Of a DNA stretch of 64,000 nt, positions 59,716 through 64,000 are shown piece by piece; position 1 is the first letter of the stretch; each line of letters opens with the position of its first letter. Made by a program: the position numbers and the translations under genes. Origin of the DNA: Trogon surrucura (taxonomy: Eukaryota; Chordata; Aves; Trogoniformes; Trogonidae); assembly GCA_020746105.1 (NCBI GenBank), contig CM036622.1:10357487-10421486 (forward strand), in the 5' to 3' direction. A model generated the notes under the pieces. The model did no database searches. It was not told the origin of the DNA and was given only the letters and a program-made list of their open reading frames with translations.

Positions 59716-62535
59716 ACAAACTAGAAGATGAGAGCCAACTGCTGTATCTACATCCATTTCCCCAAACTAAGACTATCCCTTCTCTGCCTGTTCCAAGCAA
59801 GCAGCACCTGAGGAAACTGTTATAGTCAGTCACAATTTTGGGACACGCTAACAGGAGCTGGGAGTCAGTCCAGCAAAAGTGACAGCACTCACTGTGACTG
59901 AGCTTATTGCCTATATATGAATTTAGACACCTCTGAAGTCGCCCAACTGCCAAAATGCAGAGCATTAAACAGCTTTGGCTTCCTTAAATAGGACTACTCA
60001 CATAAATACGCTGTTGCTCACTAGTTTGAATCTCTTGCACTGTTAATGGTGTTCCCACACCTAGTGCTCCTGCAAGTCACTACAAAACACATTAAGTATT
60101 TTTCCACATGAGCAGAACAACATCCAGTACTGAGACTTTTAATAAAAGCAATGCATCATTTTAATATAGCTGAAGAACACTCGCAGTTCTGCAAAAGATC
60201 TGTTTTGTTGGTGCAAAAACGTAGTTTCCAAAACTTAAGAGGCAAGAATGATCAGACAGGGTATAAACTGCTGTTACCCAAAAAAGGCAGTATTGCCTCA
60301 CAACCTACCTGAGCTCAAAACAAGGCGGCTATCATTCATCAGTAGCCTACTGCTGGTTCTTCATAGAACTCAGGACTTTGTACATTAACCAGAAAGTCTG
60401 TGTATATTTAGCAAGTAACTACTTTTGTGTTGGCTACATGAAAAGAAGTTTCAGTTCCCCTGTTCCGCAGTTAATTAGGACGAGGTTTCAGTACAAGATC
60501 TCTAACATGTTAAACATAAGTTCAGTTGCACCAAGCTATTTTCAATAGCATTAGCACCAGGATCCCTCCCCCACCCAAAAAAACCCCAACCTTGGTCATA
60601 GCAAAGGTTATTTCTAGAGTACAGTAAGCACAACCTCAACAACCACTCAACGTGGTTGAGTTCCTAGCCTGTCTATTACACAACAAAATAGTCTTATGTC
60701 AAGGCATTTATCAAGTTTTTGTAACTTGCACTTCCCTACCAGAGCAAAACAGAAAATAAACTTGGGATTGCTTGGCAGTTTCAGTTTCCACTCACTCTTA
60801 GCTCAATGCCCCGTTTCACCTCCTTCAGCATCAACTAAGGGACAAATCCTGCCACTGACTGCTTACAGCTCAACTGCTGCAAGTCCGCCTCCCATTCTGT
60901 AGCTGACAGGCACACACGGCCCTGTGTCAGTAACCTAAGCATCCTGTAAAATATTTCTACCCTGCCATCCCAAGATGTAGAGAACGGACCATCACTACCA
61001 CCAAAAGCCCAACAAATAAGGCTCCAGAACCCTTTGCTCTGTGTGGGCCTTCAGAACACTTCAGTCTACATGAATCCTGAAAAGTTTCTTGAACACAGCT
61101 GTCCAGGCAGCAGATAAATATAAGTATCTCGGTGGTTTCTGGAGTCAGCTCATGACTTACAATACTTTTATTTGTATTTCATTGGACTCTGTAGTCTATT
61201 TATAAATTGTTTATCATACAGTTGCTAGAAGTCGGCAAGTCTACTTCTGTTTCTAGGAAAATCGTGCAAGTTAGTTCATGACAATACACATGAGAAACTT
61301 GTCCTTTCAATCTTTTGATGGCTTTTTTTAGATTACAGGTGCAAGAGTTAGATTTTTGTTTAAAACTTCACTAGCTCAAAATCAGATCTTTGGAAGCTAA
61401 AGTAAGCACATTCCTCAACTCTGTAAGGTTCAGTGGCATCCTGAGACAAACCAGCTACAGGCTGTGCAGCTTGCCTTTCCTCTATTTTCCCTGTGCTCTC
61501 AAATTATTCTCCCATCACAAAGCAAACTAAAGAGGTTGCCATTTAACATGCACACCACCTGATCATCACTCCCTGCAGTGCAAGACCTAACCAAATCTTA
61601 GGATTGCAAAGAGATCTTGACCTGCAAAAACCCAAAAATGCATGAAATAAGGGCTTTTATGCTTCTAAACCATCTCTTTTTAAATTCTGAATTCAAATCT
61701 CAGCACCTATATGGTGTACACAGCCTGTACATACAGCTGGATCAATACAGACAGGGAGTCTGGGCCACGCTCAGATACATTCAGTCTCAACCTTCAGAGT
61801 ACTTGACAGCAAACTCCTTCCCTGTTCTCCAGCTTTCAGAACAATAAATAGGTGGGTAGCATTTCCTTTGCCTCTGCCTCTTCAAATAATAGACCTGTAC
61901 TATTTTGGAAATTTGTGTAATTTACTCAGCATGCTCATTTGCCACTCTTCCAATGAGGAAAGGACTGTAATTGGAATAGACACTCTGAAGTGTCAAAAAG
62001 CACCAAAAAACCAAAGCACCAGTTTAGAGTACATCTCCAGTGATGTACTGCCCGACAGAGAAGCAGAAGAGGCCAAAAGGTCATTGGAAAATAAGTTGAA
62101 TCAATGCAGTTATACAGTTTGGCATTCAGACTTTTATTTCAAATAGCATCACCAGTTCTGTTTCCAATTCCTACATCATCTTAATCAAACACCACTCTTA
62201 CAAGGTTAAAGCTCTTTATCTCCCATTCAGGGCCCCAAGCACCACCACACGCCTTAAGCTTGCCTTCAGAAGTCTTATACTGCAATGAAGCGAGAAAGTT
62301 CAAATGCCAGGGGACTATCAGATCACATACATTTCAGTGCAAGAACAAAGCACAAAATCTTAAGCGCTGAGCACTTCTCTAGTCCCACCTGAAGGCCACA
62401 TGATTTCCTGTATCAAAGCAGAAGTGTCACTAAAAGGTCACTATTCAAGTATTACTTGTAGGACGGGAGGTACAACATGTTGCAGACATGTGGCAAGGAC
62501 AAATGAGCACTACCAGGAGGCCAAGCATTACTCAC

Positions 62536-62593
62536 CTTGCCCTCATAGCTGGTCAGCTTGACCATCAGGGAACTCAAGCAGGCATGGCTTCGG
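62536..62593 (-). other. Candidate minus-strand exon with one open frame
   Basis: The acceptor (CCACTTCTCTAAACACGTTTCAG) and donor (GGGCAAG followed by GTGAGTAATG) are both close to consensus and define a 58-base exon. One frame is open and ends exactly in phase 0, reading RSHACLSSLMVKLTSYEGK. It contains an ATG. The other two frames have stops. I do not recognise the peptide. The location inside the right-to-left-skewed region makes this the best exon candidate in the window. Confidence 0.33.
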
Positions 62594-64000
62594 CTGAAAC
62601 GTGTTTAGAGAAGTGGACAAACTCTTCATTCCCAACACAGCTGGACTCAGGTTTACTATCTGCCATCACATCCAGTCCCATGCAAGAAACCTCAGGAACC
62701 CACTCCCCTACTCTGGGCTGAATTTACACTGAAATACGCTAAGAGCCAAATATGTCACGCTTATCCTGAAAGAGTAAGCCTATGCTATGCTTCAGGCTGT
62801 GGGTTTCCAGAGCTGTAATAATCTATATAGAGTTTTAACCACTAAATCTAAGAAGCCTTTGTAAGATCCACTGCACCCCCTCCAAAAAGGCTATTTAGTA
62901 CAAAAATTGGAAACTGCAATTTGCAATCCAGTTCCTGCTAGGCAGGAACCACCCCTAAATTAAATACAGTAGGACTTTAGCCCTGACAGTACTAGGTGGT
63001 TCCCTATAACTGTACTGATTAAACAGTTGCAGACACTAGACTTCCAAGTCCTTTTTAGCAGATGTCACACTGCACAACATAAAGCAGCAGGCAATTGGCC
63101 AAAAATGGTTAGCAAAAAGGATTCCTTAAACCTCCAGCATCCAAATATAGCCCTTGCTGGTCACATGGGCTGCCATACAGTAAGTGCTCCTCACTTTACC
63201 TACCCTTTGATTAAATAGTTTGAGCTAAAAAGCATGTACTTAGAATAGCATTTCAGTTTCCAGCCCAATTCCACGAACTGTATAATCTTGCTGTACCTTC
63301 CACGTTCAGATTGCCAGAAAGGAAAAGTTGATTTAGGTTTCCAGTGAACCCAAAGGGGATCATTAGCTACAAAAAGCTAACAGAATATGAGACCTCTAAC
63401 ACACATGTATATACACATACATTTATGTGCATAGTTATAAATATAAAAGCAACGTATCTGCCACACAATGCAGCTGTTGTGACTTACTTGCTACCAAAAT
63501 CTGCAGCACATATTCATTTTTAATTTAAAAAAAACACCACACCTTACTCCATCTGACCTCTAGCAGTCCCTGTTTTTCATATTACTCTCATTATGATGAA
63601 AACTGATCAGCTGACTACCTCTACCTCACATAGAACTCCACAGTTTAGTTTACAGATCAAGAAACTGCAAAATTTCTGAAGACAGCCAGGCCAGCTATTG
63701 TACTGTTGCCAGATTCCAACTTAAACTGTTCAAAAAAAAAAAAAAAAAAAGAGTTGAGTTTGACTCTTCCTTTCTCAACCCTTAAAGCCATCATCCAAGT
63801 ATGGTGCAGGTGTCAAATAAGACTGTATTAGAAAACCTGCACTAATAAATCCAGGTGTCGCTTGCCCTTTCAAAGCATCAGTGAGGATGAAGCCTTGCAG
63901 CACTCACTCACAACAAGCCTTGTGATTTTTGCAGATGCAGAGGCTTGCATTTAAGTTGTAGCAGTCACCCAACAGAAGTTCGGGGTTTGGGGTTTCTCAA

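Larger units (their letters stand above)
55000..64000 (-). other. Region with strand asymmetry, possibly transcribed right to left
   Basis: The + strand is visibly richer in C than G. In 60841-60900 I count 22 C and 10 G, and in 62221-62280 about 23 C and 9 G. Vertebrate transcribed regions tend to have G+T excess on the sense strand, so this points to minus-strand transcription. Minus-strand AATAAA signals occur at 56840-56845, 59337-59342 and 62133-62138, among others. The stretch holds two candidate exons and one CR1. No product can be named. A 19-base A run lies at 63732-63750. Confidence 0.33.

Noticed and set aside
1-64000. Retrovirus-like or LTR elements, Polintons and other virus-derived elements
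   Set aside because: I looked for protease, polymerase, integrase or envelope-like motifs in the open frames and for paired terminal repeats, and saw none that I can support.
1-64000. Known microRNA hairpins
   Set aside because: None of the well-known mature microRNA sequences that I could recall was seen on either strand. A systematic search was not possible by eye.

Overview
This window looks like vertebrate nuclear DNA, most likely avian. The best evidence is five clear CR1 LINE fragments. Two of them end in the bird-style short tandem tail (ATTCTATG or TTCTGTGA units), and the largest (40139-40731) still encodes a recognisable CR1 reverse-transcriptase C-terminus. Overall repeat density is low, A+T-rich unique sequence predominates, and there is a very CpG-rich core, all of which fits a bird. 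A crocodilian or turtle, which also carry CR1, is not formally excluded. I found no protein-coding gene that I can name, no tRNA, rRNA or known microRNA, no CRISPR array, and no convincing retrovirus-like element.

Layout. (1) 1-20.9 kb is A+T-rich unique sequence with one CR1 tail, a few exon-like segments with good splice signals but no recognised product, and two blocks that look like conserved regulatory DNA. (2) 20.9-30.8 kb is a regulatory core. It holds four CpG-rich domains (about 20.95-21.19, 23.7-26.09, 26.44-27.2 and 28.48-30.34 kb). At least two compact promoter-like clusters, about 5.2 kb apart, share the same parts: exact octamer sites, several CCAAT boxes in both orientations, palindromic CRE (TGACGTCA) sites and GC boxes. 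A homotypic cluster of NK2-homeodomain-type AAGTG motifs lies on the right edge (30.55-30.76 kb). (3) 30.8-55 kb is a gene-poor arm with three CR1 copies, an orphan CpG islet, several candidate enhancers and one exon-like segment on the + strand. (4) 55-64 kb has visible C>G asymmetry on the + strand, candidate minus-strand poly(A) signals and candidate minus-strand exons. It may be intron or 3' UTR of a transcription unit running right to left.

Interpretation (inference). The CpG core most resembles the promoter region of a developmental regulator, or of its divergent non-coding partner, whose coding exons lie outside the window. The flanks would then be regulatory desert. Exon calls rest on splice-site quality and open frames only and are scored low. 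The most distinctive signals are the duplicated promoter grammar, the NK2-motif cluster, a GATA-containing inverted repeat at 49.05 kb, and three long G/C homopolymers at 24.1, 30.6 and 37.1 kb.
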